Shown one piece after another: positions 17,136 to 26,297 of a DNA stretch of 64,000 nucleotides; position 1 is the stretch's first letter; the number at the start of each line of letters is the position of its first letter. The position numbers and the translations under genes are program-made. The DNA is taken from contig NZ_CP009632.1 in assembly GCF_000959445.1 (NCBI RefSeq), positions 434,001 to 498,000 of the forward strand, in the 5' to 3' direction. The notes beneath the pieces were generated by a model that saw nothing but the letters and a program-made list of their open reading frames with translations, ran no database searches and was not told the DNA's origin. The stretch is from Burkholderia vietnamiensis LMG 10929. Lineage in GTDB: Bacteria; Pseudomonadota; Gammaproteobacteria; Burkholderiales; Burkholderiaceae.

Positions 17136-17867
17136 TTATGCGGCGTGCATCGGCCCGGTGGCGAGCACGGGCCCGGTCGGTTGACCGGTCGGCGAGCCGC
17201 CGCGCGGCTCGAGCGACACGGCGAGAACCGCGCGCGCGCCGAGTTGCGCGACGATCGCATCGGGCAGCGTCATCGACGCCGGCGCGTTCGGCGCGAAGAC
17301 GCCGAGCGAAATCGGCTTCGCATTCGGCGGAATCAGCCACAGTTCGGTCGAGCGATCGGCGGCGATCGCCGGCGTGTTCGCCGGCACGACGACCATCGTC
17401 GCGCGCCGCAGGTCGACCGTGGCCGTCCAGTCGGCCACGCCGTCCTGCCGCGCGAGCGTGGCGGCCATGTAGGGCGTGCCGACGGCGGCGCGCTGCGGCG
17501 CCTCGCCGACGCGGAGCACGTTGACCGCGAGCAGCCCGAGCGCCGCGGCGCTCGCGCCGATGCCGACCCAGCGCCACAGTTGCAGGCTGTTCCACCATCC
17601 GCTTGATCGTGCGTCGCCGTGAGCGGGCGGCGCAGCGGTGAAGTCGAGTTCGCGCTGGATTTTCGTCCAGACGCGCGCGGGCGGCGCGACCGGCGCGACG
17701 TCTTCGGCGAGCGGCGCGAGACGGCGCTGCCAGCGCTCGAGCGTGGCGCGCAACATCGGATCGCGTGCGGCGGACTGCTCCAGCTCGCGGCGTGCGTCGG
17801 CGTCGAGCACGCCGAGGGCGTATTCCGCGCAGAGCAGTTCGGGATCGTGATCGGGCGGCGTATTCAT
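17136..17867 (-). CDS. Membrane anti-sigma factor, RskA-like
   Basis: A 243-residue anti-sigma factor. Residues 8-60 form the sigma-binding region (ELLCAEYALGVLDADARREL), one transmembrane helix lies near residues 95-118 (WVGIGASAAALGLLAVNVL), and the periplasmic RskA domain ends with LPDAIVAQLGARAVLAVSLE. No HxxxCxxC zinc motif is present. The ATG at 17867 overlaps the sigma stop (ATGA), so the two should be made in equal amounts; a GTG twelve bases earlier is also possible. It should hold the sigma factor at the membrane until a signal triggers proteolysis or release. Confidence 0.9.
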   Translation of the reverse strand: MNTPPDHDPELLCAEYALGVLDADARRELEQSAARDPMLRATLERWQRRLAPLAEDVAPVAPPARVWTKIQRELDFTAAPPAHGDARSSGWWNSLQLWRWVGIGASAAALGLLAVNVLRVGEAPQRAAVGTPYMAATLARQDGVADWTATVDLRRATMVVVPANTPAIAADRSTELWLIPPNAKPISLGVFAPNAPASMTLPDAIVAQLGARAVLAVSLEPRGGSPTGQPTGPVLATGPMHAA

Positions 17868-18475
17868 TGCTCCAGACACACCTTTAGCTGCATCAGGCTG
17901 CGCCGGATCCAGCTTTTCATGGTTCCGAGCGGCACGCGCAATTGCGCGGCCAGCTCACTGTAGGTCGCACCGCTGAAGAACGCCTCGCGCACCGCGCGGC
18001 CGTGGTGCGGATCGAGCCGCTCGAGGCAGCGCTCGAGGCGTTGGCGCTGCTGACTCGCCTCCGCGAGCGCGGCCGGCGTCGGAGCGTCGTCGGGGACCGT
18101 CAGCCGGTGTTCGTCGTCGAGCTGCGCGTCGCGATGCTGCCGCAACCGGTCGATCGTCCGGTTGCGCGCGAGCGTGACGAGCCATGTCATCGCGCCGCCG
18201 CGCGCCGGGTCGAACGCATCGATGCGCCGCCACGCGGCGGTGTAGACCTCCTGAAGGAGATCCTCGGCTTCCCCGTGATCGTGCACCATCCGCACGATGA
18301 CGCCGAACAGGTGCGCCGCGCTCAGCCGGTAAAGCTCGGCGAAAGCGGCCTGATCGCCGAGCGCCGCCTGCGACGTCACGCGGTTCAGGTGTTCGCGGCG
18401 CGCGGCGTCCGCGTCGCCGTCGCGCGCAGACGCCGACGGAGCGACGCGCCCGGCATCCTTCGGCCTGTCGTTCAT
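17864..18475 (-). CDS. ECF-family sigma factor (paired with RskA-like anti-sigma)
   Basis: A 203-residue ECF sigma factor closely similar to the one at 7166-7873 (both share RNRTIDRLRQHRDA and LRVPLGTMKSWIRRSL or near matches). Region 2 (AEDLLQEVYTAAWRRIDAFD) and region 4 (SGATYSELAAQLRVPLGTMK) are intact. The frame extends upstream, but the ATG at 18475 gives the normal length. It is translationally coupled to the anti-sigma gene. The membrane-lipid operons immediately downstream on the same strand are likely targets. Confidence 0.92.
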   Translation of the reverse strand: MNDRPKDAGRVAPSASARDGDADAARREHLNRVTSQAALGDQAAFAELYRLSAAHLFGVIVRMVHDHGEAEDLLQEVYTAAWRRIDAFDPARGGAMTWLVTLARNRTIDRLRQHRDAQLDDEHRLTVPDDAPTPAALAEASQQRQRLERCLERLDPHHGRAVREAFFSGATYSELAAQLRVPLGTMKSWIRRSLMQLKVCLEQ

Positions 18476-18717
18476 GCGGAGAAAATGGCGCGCAGAGCCA
18501 TGGCTTGAATGTGGAGCGAAATATAGCACTGTCGGACGTACCGGTTGAGCGATCGCGGTCGACACGCCGCCTGTCGTGCAGGCCGGCGGGCGTCGCAGGA
18601 TCTTCAGTCAGATACGAGCGTCGCGCGCGTGCAGATGCAGCCGTCATTCGCGGGATGCTGCAGCATCCCGCCGGTCGGGTGCAAAATGGCCGGACATCGT
18701 GCCTGGAGAGCTAGTCA

Positions 18718-19287
18718 ATGAAGCAAAGTATCGTCCGTAGGCCCGCGCGTGCGGTGTGCATGGTCGTCGCCGGCGCAGCACTGTTGCTCGCCGGATGCAC
18801 CGGCCTGGCCGGCGGGCCGAGCGGCAATGCGCAGGTGCCGCAACCGGCCAGGCCCGTCGATCTCGATCGCTACGTCGGCCGATGGTACGAATTCGCGCGC
18901 TACGAAAACCGCTTCGAACGGGGATGCGACGGCGTGACGGCCGACTATGCGAAGCGGGAGGATGGCCTCATCGGCGTGCGCAACAGCTGCCGCGAAGGCG
19001 GTCCGAACGGCCCGGTGCGGAGCTCCGAAGGGCGGGCGAGAATCGTCGCCGGCAGCGGCGACGCGAAACTGAAGGTGTCGTTCTTCGGGCCGTTCTTCTT
19101 CGGCGATTACTGGGTGCTCGATCACGCCGACGACTATGCATGGTCGATCGTCGGCGAGCCGTCGGGCCGGTTCCTGTGGATCCTCACACGCAGCGCGAAG
19201 CCTTCTGCCGACGAGGCCGCGGCGCTGATCGAACGCGTCCGCACGCTCGGTTACGACACGAAGATGTTGCGCCGCACCGCGCATTAG
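18718..19287 (+). CDS. Outer-membrane lipocalin (Blc-like lipoprotein), copy 2
   Basis: A 189-residue lipoprotein with lipobox LLAGC (Cys about residue 27) and the lipocalin motif LDRYVGRWYEFARYENRFE. Later blocks FFGPFFFGDYWVLDHADDY and GRFLWILTRSAKPSADEAAA resemble E. coli Blc more than copy 1 does. It is monocistronic and divergent from the ECF sigma gene, so it may be driven by that sigma factor. Role: binding or trafficking lipids at the inner face of the outer membrane under stress (known for the family). Confidence 0.9.
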   Translation: MKQSIVRRPARAVCMVVAGAALLLAGCTGLAGGPSGNAQVPQPARPVDLDRYVGRWYEFARYENRFERGCDGVTADYAKREDGLIGVRNSCREGGPNGPVRSSEGRARIVAGSGDAKLKVSFFGPFFFGDYWVLDHADDYAWSIVGEPSGRFLWILTRSAKPSADEAAALIERVRTLGYDTKMLRRTAH

Positions 19288-19428
19288 GGCGGCCGCGCGA
19301 GGTCGGCTCAGGGAGGCGGCACACGCAAGCTGCATGCACGCGGCCGATCGAAGCGCATGGCGGGCGCGTGCCGACAGGCCTGCGACCCGGCTCGCGCCGG
19401 GCCACTGCCGGCGCAAGCCGGTAAGCGA

Positions 19429-20088
19429 CTAAGCCTGCCCGCGATCGCGCGCGTTCACGGCGACCACCGACGGCGATTCCGCAAGCGGGACGAAGCGCCG
19501 CGTCGCGCCGTCGAGCGCGTCGATGCCGCCGCTCTCGATGTCGTAGACCCAGCCGTGCAGGTTCATGCGGCCTTGCTCGAGCGCGAGTGCGACCGACGGG
19601 TGGGTGCGCAGGTTCGCGAGCTGCGCGATCACGTTTTCGCGCACCAGCCCGTCGAGCTTGGCGCGCGGCGTGTCGTATTCATGGGCGGCATTGATGACCT
19701 TCGCGGCATCGGCATGGCGCAGCCAGTTCGCGACGGCCGGCAGATGATCGAGGCACGTGCAGCGCGAGATCGCGCCCATCGCGCCGCAATCGGAGTGGCC
19801 GCAGATCACGATGTCGCGCACGCCGAGGACGGCGACCGCGTATTCGACGGTGGCCGACACGCCGCCCGGCTCGGGGCCGTACGACGGCACGATGTTGCCG
19901 GCATTGCGGATGACGAACAGTTCGCCGGGTTCGCGCTGCGTGAGCAGCTCGGGGACGACGCGGCTGTCGGAGCACGTGACGAACAGCGCTTTGGGGCTCT
20001 GTGACGTGGCGAGTTGCTTGAACAGCGCCTCGCGTTGCGGAAAGATGTCGCGCTGAAAACGCAGAAAACCGTCGATGATGTCTTGCAT
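19429..20088 (-). CDS. can: Beta-class carbonic anhydrase
   Basis: A 219-residue enzyme interconverting CO2 and bicarbonate. Zinc ligands are in [11 protein letters not shown] (Cys, with the Asp-Arg dyad) and [12 protein letters not shown] (His, Cys). Length and motifs fit bacterial beta-carbonic anhydrases such as CynT/Can. It stands alone, divergent from the GlxA-type regulator gene, with no gene in the 390-bp gap. Confidence 0.95.
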   Translation of the reverse strand: MQDIIDGFLRFQRDIFPQREALFKQLATSQSPKALFVTCSDSRVVPELLTQREPGELFVIRNAGNIVPSYGPEPGGVSATVEYAVAVLGVRDIVICGHSDCGAMGAISRCTCLDHLPAVANWLRHADAAKVINAAHEYDTPRAKLDGLVRENVIAQLANLRTHPSVALALEQGRMNLHGWVYDIESGGIDALDGATRRFVPLAESPSVVAVNARDRGQA

Positions 20089-20481
20089 GCTTGCTCCAAG
20101 GCTTCAAGTTCGGATGCCGGCGCAGAAGCGGCACGTGCCCCTGCGCGGCGCGCAATATTATCCCGATATCGAGCCGGTGTGGTATCGCGCCTTCGCGAGC
20201 CTTCGTGTGGGGGCAGAACGCTCGCGCGCAAATGCTGCTGCGCAGATTCCGCTGGATTTTTGGGGTCGCACCGAAAACGAGAGGGTCGCGCGAAGCGTGC
20301 CGATCGGCACTCGGCGCCGTTTTCCCGGCTCGCCGTATGGCCATTCTCCCGCGCCGGAAAAATCTTGTAGCATCGCCGGCGTGCCAGCGGGCAGGCAGCG
20401 AGCGCCGCTGCCAGCCGGTTTTTTCCTGTTTGTCGCGGTCATGCCGGGTCGGCCGGCGGTGCCGATTCACATGAGGTCAGT
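20089..20481. other. Intergenic region between carbonic anhydrase and GlxA-type regulator
   Basis: About 390 bases separating divergent genes; it must hold both promoters. I found no gene, clear -10/-35 pair or notable repeat in it. The overlapping short ORFs have no recognisable content. Confidence 0.5.
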
Positions 20482-21435
20482 ATGCGTCGCATTGGGCTCG
20501 TCCTCGTCCCGCAGTTCCAGGTGATGAGTTTGCTAGCGTTATCCGTGTTCGACATCGCCAATCTGCGGGCCGGGCGCTCGCTGTACGAGGTCAGCGTCAT
20601 CTCGGAGGATGGCGGCCCGGTGGAGGCGTCGTTCGGCATGTGCGCGTCGACCCGGCCGGCTCACGCGGCGGAGCTGCACACCGTATTCGTCGGGGCGTCG
20701 TTGTCGAAGCCGCCGCTGACCGACGGCATGCGCCAGTTGCTGCTCGATCTCTCCGGCAAAGTCGAGCGGATGGCCTCGATCTGCCTCGGCGCATTTCTGC
20801 TGGCCGACGCCGGCTTGCTCGACGGGCGCCGCGCCACGACGCACTGGGCGTACGTCGACCAGTTCAGGGAGCGCTTTCCGGCGGTGAGCGTCGAGAAGGA
20901 CTGCATCTTCGTGCGTGACGGCAGGATCTGGAGTTCGGCCGGGATGAGCACGGCCATCGACATGGCGCTCGCGATGCTCGAGGAGGATCTCGGCGCGGAT
21001 GCCGCGCTGGAGGTCGCCAAGGATCTCGTGATCGAACGGTGGCGGCGCTCGGGCGCGCAGCCGCAGACGTCGGTGCTGCTCGAGCATCCGGCGCGCAGCA
21101 ACCGGATCCACGAGGTCATCACCTACATCCGGCAGCATCTCGGCACCGAACTGACCGTAGAGAAGCTCGCCGACGTGGCGCGAATGAGCAAGCGCCAGTT
21201 CACGCGTCGCTTCAAGGACGAAACGGGCCTGACGCCGGCCAAGGCGGTCGATCGCATCAGGCTCGAAACGGCGCGCGATTTCCTGACGAGTTCGTCATGG
21301 ACCATCGACACGATCGCGCGCGAAACCGGATACGCGGATCCGGAGCGCATGAGGCGCTCCTTCGTGCGCGCGTTCGGGCAGCCGCCGCAGGCGCTGCGGC
21401 GACCGGCCGCGACCGAGCCCGTGGATTCCGACTGA
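20482..21435 (+). CDS. GlxA-family transcription regulator (DJ-1/PfpI plus AraC helix-turn-helix)
   Basis: A 317-residue regulator. Residues 1-180 form a DJ-1/PfpI-like amidotransferase fold, with the elbow MASICLGAFLLADAGLLDG carrying the characteristic Cys and TTHW shortly after. Residues 205-300 are an AraC/XylS double helix-turn-helix (LTVEKLADVARMSKRQFTRR and IDTIARETGYADPERMRRSF). Such proteins activate catabolic genes for amines and amino acids in response to metabolites; ligand and target are unknown here. No operon partner is evident. Confidence 0.9.
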   Translation: MRRIGLVLVPQFQVMSLLALSVFDIANLRAGRSLYEVSVISEDGGPVEASFGMCASTRPAHAAELHTVFVGASLSKPPLTDGMRQLLLDLSGKVERMASICLGAFLLADAGLLDGRRATTHWAYVDQFRERFPAVSVEKDCIFVRDGRIWSSAGMSTAIDMALAMLEEDLGADAALEVAKDLVIERWRRSGAQPQTSVLLEHPARSNRIHEVITYIRQHLGTELTVEKLADVARMSKRQFTRRFKDETGLTPAKAVDRIRLETARDFLTSSSWTIDTIARETGYADPERMRRSFVRAFGQPPQALRRPAATEPVDSD

Positions 21436-22008
21436 CGCGTGCTGCCGGATGTCGCATCCAGCATGGCGCGAAACGAGGGAACTGCGTCCCTCCGCGCGCA
21501 TCGTTGATAAATAAAATGAGCGCTGTCCGGATGGCATCGGTTCCGGGATGCCGCCGGCCGGGGCCTCGCAGCCGACGGGACGCATCCAGCAGATCTCGCT
21601 TCAACCCGTCGACATCGTTCCCGCCAGTTGGACGAACTTTCCGCACCCGATTTCAGTGCCGTGCTCGGCTGCGTTCGCGCACGGGGCGTCGAAGCTGGTG
21701 CTCGCCGATCCAGCGATGGCGGCCCCCCAACCTCGACGCGACGCTCGCCGCACGACGGCCGGCCGCGCGTCGGGCACGAGCTGCGGCCGGGCGTGCTCGC
21801 TGGTTCGGCGGCGAAGGGGCGCGGTCGGTCGGGCGCGTGCCGGGTTCGGGCGCGAACGCGCTCGTCCGCCGCGCAGCGCACGCAATTGCCCGCGGCAAGC
21901 ATCGAGCACCGGTGACGCAAGCACCGTCGGACACGCCGGCGCGAGATGCGCCGCGGCCCGCATTCGCGGCACTGAACCAAGACTGAATGGACCGTTGAGA
22001 CGCAGGAT
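21436..22008. other. Intergenic region with two small hairpins
   Basis: About 570 bases after the GlxA-type gene. Just past the stop are two perfect small inverted repeats, GGATG-tcg-CATCC (21447-21459) and GAGGGA-N6-TCCCTC (21475-21492), which could end transcription although no T-tract follows. The rest shows only chance ORFs. Confidence 0.45.
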
Positions 22009-22650
22009 ATGGCAGAGGTAGCGACGCAAGACGGTTCGACGCCGGTCGTGTACATCGTCGACGACGATGCCGCGGTGCGCGCGTCGCTCGATACGCTGTT
22101 GCGCTCGATGGGCATGCGCGTCGCGACGTTTGCGAGCACGGCCGAATTGCGCGCGACGCAATGGGCGGACGCGTCGAGTTGTCTGCTGCTTGACGTCCGG
22201 CTGCGCGGCGAGAGCGGGCTGGTGTTCCAGCAGGCGCATGATCGGCCGCCGGTGCCGATCGTCGTCATCAGCGGCTTCGCCGACGTCGAGGTGTGTCGCA
22301 AGGCGCTGAAGGGCGGCGCCGTCGATTTTCTGGTGAAGCCGTTTACCGACCAGGAGCTGATCGACGCCGTGAACCTCGCGCTGTCGCTCGATACGGCTCG
22401 GCGTACGAACGACAGCACGCGCCGGCGGCTGCAGCAGTTGTTCGAGCAGCTTACGCGGCGCGAGCGCGAGGTGCTCGCGCACGTGGTCAGCGGGGCGTTG
22501 AACAAGCAGATCGCTTCGCAGCTCGGATTGAGTCTGATCACCGTCAAGCAGCATCGCGCGTCGGTGATGCGCAAGATGAATGCGTCGTCGCTAGCCGACC
22601 TCGTGCGCAAGTCGGAAGCCATCGGCGTGCACGCGCCGGCGGCGGGCTAG
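22009..22650 (+). CDS. FixJ/NarL-type response regulator
   Basis: A 213-residue two-domain regulator. The receiver has the acidic pocket IVDDDAA, phospho-acceptor LLDVRLRG and Lys in FLVKPFTDQ. The LuxR-type helix-turn-helix is LTRREREVLAHVVSGALNKQ, continuing IASQLGLSLITVKQHRASVM. It converges on the PAS histidine kinase gene at 22847-24088, its probable partner. Targets unknown; the nearby DUF3331 gene and orphan receiver may belong to the same circuit. Confidence 0.9.
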   Translation: MAEVATQDGSTPVVYIVDDDAAVRASLDTLLRSMGMRVATFASTAELRATQWADASSCLLLDVRLRGESGLVFQQAHDRPPVPIVVISGFADVEVCRKALKGGAVDFLVKPFTDQELIDAVNLALSLDTARRTNDSTRRRLQQLFEQLTRREREVLAHVVSGALNKQIASQLGLSLITVKQHRASVMRKMNASSLADLVRKSEAIGVHAPAAG

Positions 22651-22846
22651 GCGGCGCGGCGATGACGCCGGTTCGGTGTGGTTCCAGTTCGGCTTGCCGA
22701 TCGAGGTGCCAGGCTCGAATCTATCGGGGACCGCCTATGTGGCGGCCGTCGTGTTGATCCGGCGCTTGGGCGAACCGCGCGTTAAGCCGCCCCGCGGCGA
22801 CGAGGGCAAGCGTTCAGCAAAACCGCGTCTGTCGATACGGCTTTCG

Positions 22847-24088
22847 TCACGCGTCGGCGGCCTCGGCTGGCCGGCGCGCGGGTAGTGCGAACGAGAAGCG
22901 GCAGCCCGCGCCCGGTTCGCCGTGTGCCCATATCCTGCCGTGGTGCGCGTCGACGATCGAGCGAGCGACGGTGAGGCCCATTCCCATGCCGTCGCACTTG
23001 CTCGTGAAGAACGGCTCGAAAAGCTGGTCGATCGTCGCCTGTTCGACGCCGGGGCCCGTATCGCAGACGTCGAACACGACTTCGTCGGCATTCGCGGTGA
23101 CCGACACGCTGAGCACGCGCTCGCGCGACGAACCGATATCGATCGCCTGGATGCCATTGAGCAGCAGATTCGCGAGCACCTGCTGGATCAGAACCGGATC
23201 GGCGAATACGCGCGCGTCCGGATCGATCGAACGTTCGATGCGGACGTCCTTTGCGCCGGCTTCGGGCGAGACCAGGAACAGCGCGGCATGCACGGCGTCC
23301 GACGCCGCGAACTCGACGAACTGGACCGGCGCCTTGGCGATGAAGCCGCGAATCTTGCGGCATATCTCGGTCGCGTCGCGCGCCCAGCGCGCGGCGCGGG
23401 CGATGGCGGCCGTCGCTTCGCCGATGTCGGGCTCGTCGCGAGCGAGCCAGCGCAACGCGGCTTCGGCCGATGAACCGACGGCCGACAGCGGCTGGCTCAC
23501 CTCGTGCAGGATCGACGCGGACATCTCGCCGAACAGCGACACGCGCGCGGCACGCGCGGCTTCCGCGCGCAACGCGTCGAGCCGGTCGCTGTGCTCCTTC
23601 TGTTCGGTCACGTCGAACGCGTAGAAATGCAGGCGCCGGTAGCCGTCCTCGTGCTTCGGCAGCGAGCAGCGCCACACGATCGGCACGCTGCGGCCCTTGA
23701 AGGTCAGCAGCGTGCGCTCGCCCTGGCACGCGGGGCTAGCGTCGTAGATGGCGCGCAGCACCGCGCGGTTGCTCAATCGATCGGGCGGCAACAGGATCTG
23801 CGCATGCTCGAGGAAATGCGCTCTCGACTCCGCTTCGAACAGGCTCACCACCGCGTCGTTGACGGCCACCAGCGTGTGCTGCGCGCGCAGCTCCGCGACG
23901 GCGTGCGGATGCTCGTCGAAATAGCGGTCGAGATCGACGATGCCCGACCGCCGCAGCGCCTGCACCGCCCGATAAACGTGCGACCAGTCTTCGATCAGGA
24001 TCGGTATCGGCGCCGACAGAAAGAGCTCGCTTTCCGCCGGAGGTGAGTCGCCTGGCGGCTTGAGCGTGAGGGTTGCGGACGTGGGCAT
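22847..24088 (-). CDS. Soluble PAS-domain sensor histidine kinase (FixL-like)
   Basis: A 413-residue kinase without transmembrane segments. Residues 25-165 form a PAS-like sensor (HTLVAVNDAVVSLFEAESRA; RRLHFYAFDVTEQKEHSDRL). The H-box is GEMSASILHEVSQPLSAVGS, and the ATPase has N (LLNGIQAI), G1 (CDTGPGVEQ) and G2 (GMGMGLTVARSIV) boxes. I took the ATG at 24088; the ribosome binding site is weak and an upstream start adding about 30 residues is possible. No His or Cys clearly marks haem or flavin binding, so the signal is unknown. Confidence 0.87.
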   Translation of the reverse strand: MPTSATLTLKPPGDSPPAESELFLSAPIPILIEDWSHVYRAVQALRRSGIVDLDRYFDEHPHAVAELRAQHTLVAVNDAVVSLFEAESRAHFLEHAQILLPPDRLSNRAVLRAIYDASPACQGERTLLTFKGRSVPIVWRCSLPKHEDGYRRLHFYAFDVTEQKEHSDRLDALRAEAARAARVSLFGEMSASILHEVSQPLSAVGSSAEAALRWLARDEPDIGEATAAIARAARWARDATEICRKIRGFIAKAPVQFVEFAASDAVHAALFLVSPEAGAKDVRIERSIDPDARVFADPVLIQQVLANLLLNGIQAIDIGSSRERVLSVSVTANADEVVFDVCDTGPGVEQATIDQLFEPFFTSKCDGMGMGLTVARSIVDAHHGRIWAHGEPGAGCRFSFALPARRPAEAADA

Positions 24089-24466
24089 GAGGACCAGGTG
24101 CTTGCGCTGTGGGCTCGCGTTGCGCGCGAAAAACCGGATGGACAGACGTGACGCATCGGGCCGGCGATCGATGCGTTGCATGTGCGTTCGAATGCAAGTG
24201 CAACTATAAGGTAGATCGTTGCGCGTTGCAGTGCGTGCCGCGGGCGGCGGGTAGCCGATCGGCAACCCAAACCTTGGTATGAGACGGCATCCACCACCGG
24301 CTGATGGTTCAGACGAAATCGTTCCACTAGACTCGCCTTCGACGTGAGTGAAGGGCGTGGTGCCGCGAAGCGGGGAATCGGCGAGGCGGCAGCTTCGCGG
24401 TTTCGTCGGCGCAACGCACCGATGGCGGGCGCCGCATGCGCGGTCGATGCAAGGGGAACGGAAGAT
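24089..24466. other. Divergent region between histidine kinase and DUF3331 gene
   Basis: About 380 bases between divergent genes. It probably holds both promoters, but I saw no clear promoter, operator or extra gene. The annotated DUF3331 frame could extend upstream into it (an in-frame start at 24344), without a supporting ribosome binding site. Confidence 0.45.
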
Positions 24467-24916
24467 ATGACGCAGCCAACGTTTGCATACGACGATGTGT
24501 TCGAACGTGCACTGATGCGCTTGCTCGATCCGTCGAGAGGCGCCGGCGCGTGCGATGGCGTGGCCGACGCGGCAGCGCGGCGCACGCGGCGCGGGGCGAC
24601 CGGCGACGTTGCGACCGACGCGGCCGACATGACGGCACCTGCGGCCGTCAAGATCAGGATCGTCGAGATTCTGTCGGCGACGTCGGTCAGTGTGCGCTGG
24701 AGCGATCCGCGATTCGGGCATTTCGGCGAACAGGTATGGCGCTGCGTGACCGCGCGGATGGCGTCGCGCTGCGTGCTGACCGGTGTGCCGATCCATTGCG
24801 GCGACCGTGTGTACCGCCCGCAGGGGCGCGGCCGTACCGTGCCGTGCAACTGGGACAGGATGATCCACGCGGCGGCCGTCGCGCCGGGCATTTCGTGCAT
24901 GTCGGACGGTCAGTGA
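24467..24916 (+). CDS. DUF3331 domain-containing protein
   Basis: A 149-residue protein of DUF3331, a family nearly confined to Burkholderia-like bacteria. The conserved part runs VKIRIVEILSATSVSVRWSD, then HFGEQVWRC and RCVLTGVPIHCGDRVYRP. The ATG at 24467 is preceded by AAGGGGAACGGAAG, better than the upstream in-frame start. Function unknown; these genes often accompany two-component or quorum-linked loci. Confidence 0.82.
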   Translation: MTQPTFAYDDVFERALMRLLDPSRGAGACDGVADAAARRTRRGATGDVATDAADMTAPAAVKIRIVEILSATSVSVRWSDPRFGHFGEQVWRCVTARMASRCVLTGVPIHCGDRVYRPQGRGRTVPCNWDRMIHAAAVAPGISCMSDGQ

Positions 24917-25053
24917 CGCACGAGGGACCGCGGCCGGTATCGCACACTTCCACCTGGGCATGACCGTCGCGGCAGCGCGCCGACGATACGTTGCCCGAAA
25001 TCCGGTTGCGTTCCCGGCCCGGCCGGCGAGCGTGGCGTCACGCGAGACATGCT

Positions 25054-25422
25054 GTGCACGACAAGACGGTTTGCATCATCGACGATGAAATGGCGGTAAG
25101 GCAGTCGCTGGAATCGCTCGTGCGCTCGATGGGCGTGCGCGTGATGTTGTACGCGTCGGCCGAAGCGTTTCTCGCGCACGGAAGCGGCGCGCCGTTGCAC
25201 TGCATCGTATGCGATATCCAGATGCCCGGTATGTCGGGCATCGAACTGCTCGCGTGCCTGCGCGCGCGCTGCTGCGACGTGCCGTTCATCTTCGTGACCG
25301 CGCATCTGAGCGCGCGGCGGCTGGGCGACGCGCAACGCCTCGGCGCATTGTGCGTGCTGGAGAAGCCGTTCGATCCGGGGGAACTCGTGCAGCGGCTGAT
25401 GTGGGCGCTCGCGGGTTGCTGA
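25054..25422 (+). CDS. Stand-alone response-regulator receiver
   Basis: About 122 residues: one CheY-like receiver with acidic pair IIDDEMAVRQS, phospho-acceptor CIVCDIQMPGMSG, Thr in FVTAHLS and Lys in LEKPFDPGEL. No output domain follows. It resembles the receiver half of FixJ-type regulators, so it may be a truncated relative or a phosphate sink for the kinase next door. Start uncertain: GTG at 25054 fits the domain boundary, while an in-frame TTG at 24991 would add 21 residues. Confidence 0.75.
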   Translation: MHDKTVCIIDDEMAVRQSLESLVRSMGVRVMLYASAEAFLAHGSGAPLHCIVCDIQMPGMSGIELLACLRARCCDVPFIFVTAHLSARRLGDAQRLGALCVLEKPFDPGELVQRLMWALAGC

Positions 25423-25714
25423 CAGGGCGGCAGCGGGACACCTTGACTGCGTGCATGCGCTCTGACGGAGGCGCGTTGTGCCGCTTCCACCGTGGTCGCG
25501 ATCCATTCGCCGGGACGCGTCGGCCGTGTTGCCGTGCAGCGTGCGAGCCGGATGTGGGCCATACCATCGCGATCGTACGGCGCCGACGAGGCGGCGGGCG
25601 CCGCCATAGCGAGCGCCGCCGATGCGCCGCTCGCGTCGTGTCCGCCATGCTCCACGGCGACACACTGCCGCGAGCGGCTGTCACTTTAGGCAACACGTGA
25701 TCGGTGGCGCGCCG

Positions 25715-26161
25715 TCACGCGCGCGCCGCCTGCTGTGCTTCGAACATGCCGTGCAGAAGCTCGAGCGAGATCTCCGCGATCGGCGTGCCGTCGTCGCTCA
25801 GGATTTCATACAGCAGTTCACCGGGCCGCGGGCGCATGCTGAACAGCACGATGGCGTCCTCATCGCCGCCGCCTTCGCGATGCGGCGTCTCGCCCGCCGG
25901 CGTGATCGTGTAGCTGCCGGCCGGACGCGCTTCCCGCAGGCTGCCGTCGTGTTCGTAGATGCGGTGCTCGCCTTGCACGACGAACGTATGGTTCAGCGAT
26001 GTATGGCGATGCGAAACGATCTGCCGGCCCGCATCGAACCTGAAGATCACATCGGCGATTCGCTGCTCCATGTCGACGTTCATGATGAAGAACGCGAAGT
26101 GCGGGAATTCGCCGAAGGGCTGCCAATCAATTGCGCTGGCGTTGAAATTGCTAACGGTCAT
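25715..26161 (-). CDS. Cupin-fold protein
   Basis: A 148-residue single-domain cupin. The metal-site pattern is visible: GRQIVSHRHTSLNHTFVVQG and GETPHREGG. Known relatives act on or sense small metabolites. The ATG at 26161 follows AGGAGA at a good distance; an ATG at 26185, also with a decent site, would add eight residues. It is divergent from the AraC-type regulator, which probably controls it. Confidence 0.75.
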   Translation of the reverse strand: MTVSNFNASAIDWQPFGEFPHFAFFIMNVDMEQRIADVIFRFDAGRQIVSHRHTSLNHTFVVQGEHRIYEHDGSLREARPAGSYTITPAGETPHREGGGDEDAIVLFSMRPRPGELLYEILSDDGTPIAEISLELLHGMFEAQQAARA

Positions 26162-26297
26162 GCGTCTGTCTCCTGAATGGATCATGTTCGTTTCCTTGGG
26201 GTGGGGCGGAAACGTCCCATCAAGATATGCGCCGGATCGCACCCACACTTGCCATTTCGCGCCACGTGCCGATGCGGTGGTTCACCGGATCGGCGCG

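Noticed and set aside
19408..19421. CCGGC-GCAA-GCCGG hairpin as terminator of lipocalin copy 2 or the carbonic anhydrase
   Set aside because: The stem is only five base pairs with no T-tract and lies just outside the carbonic anhydrase stop; too weak to annotate.
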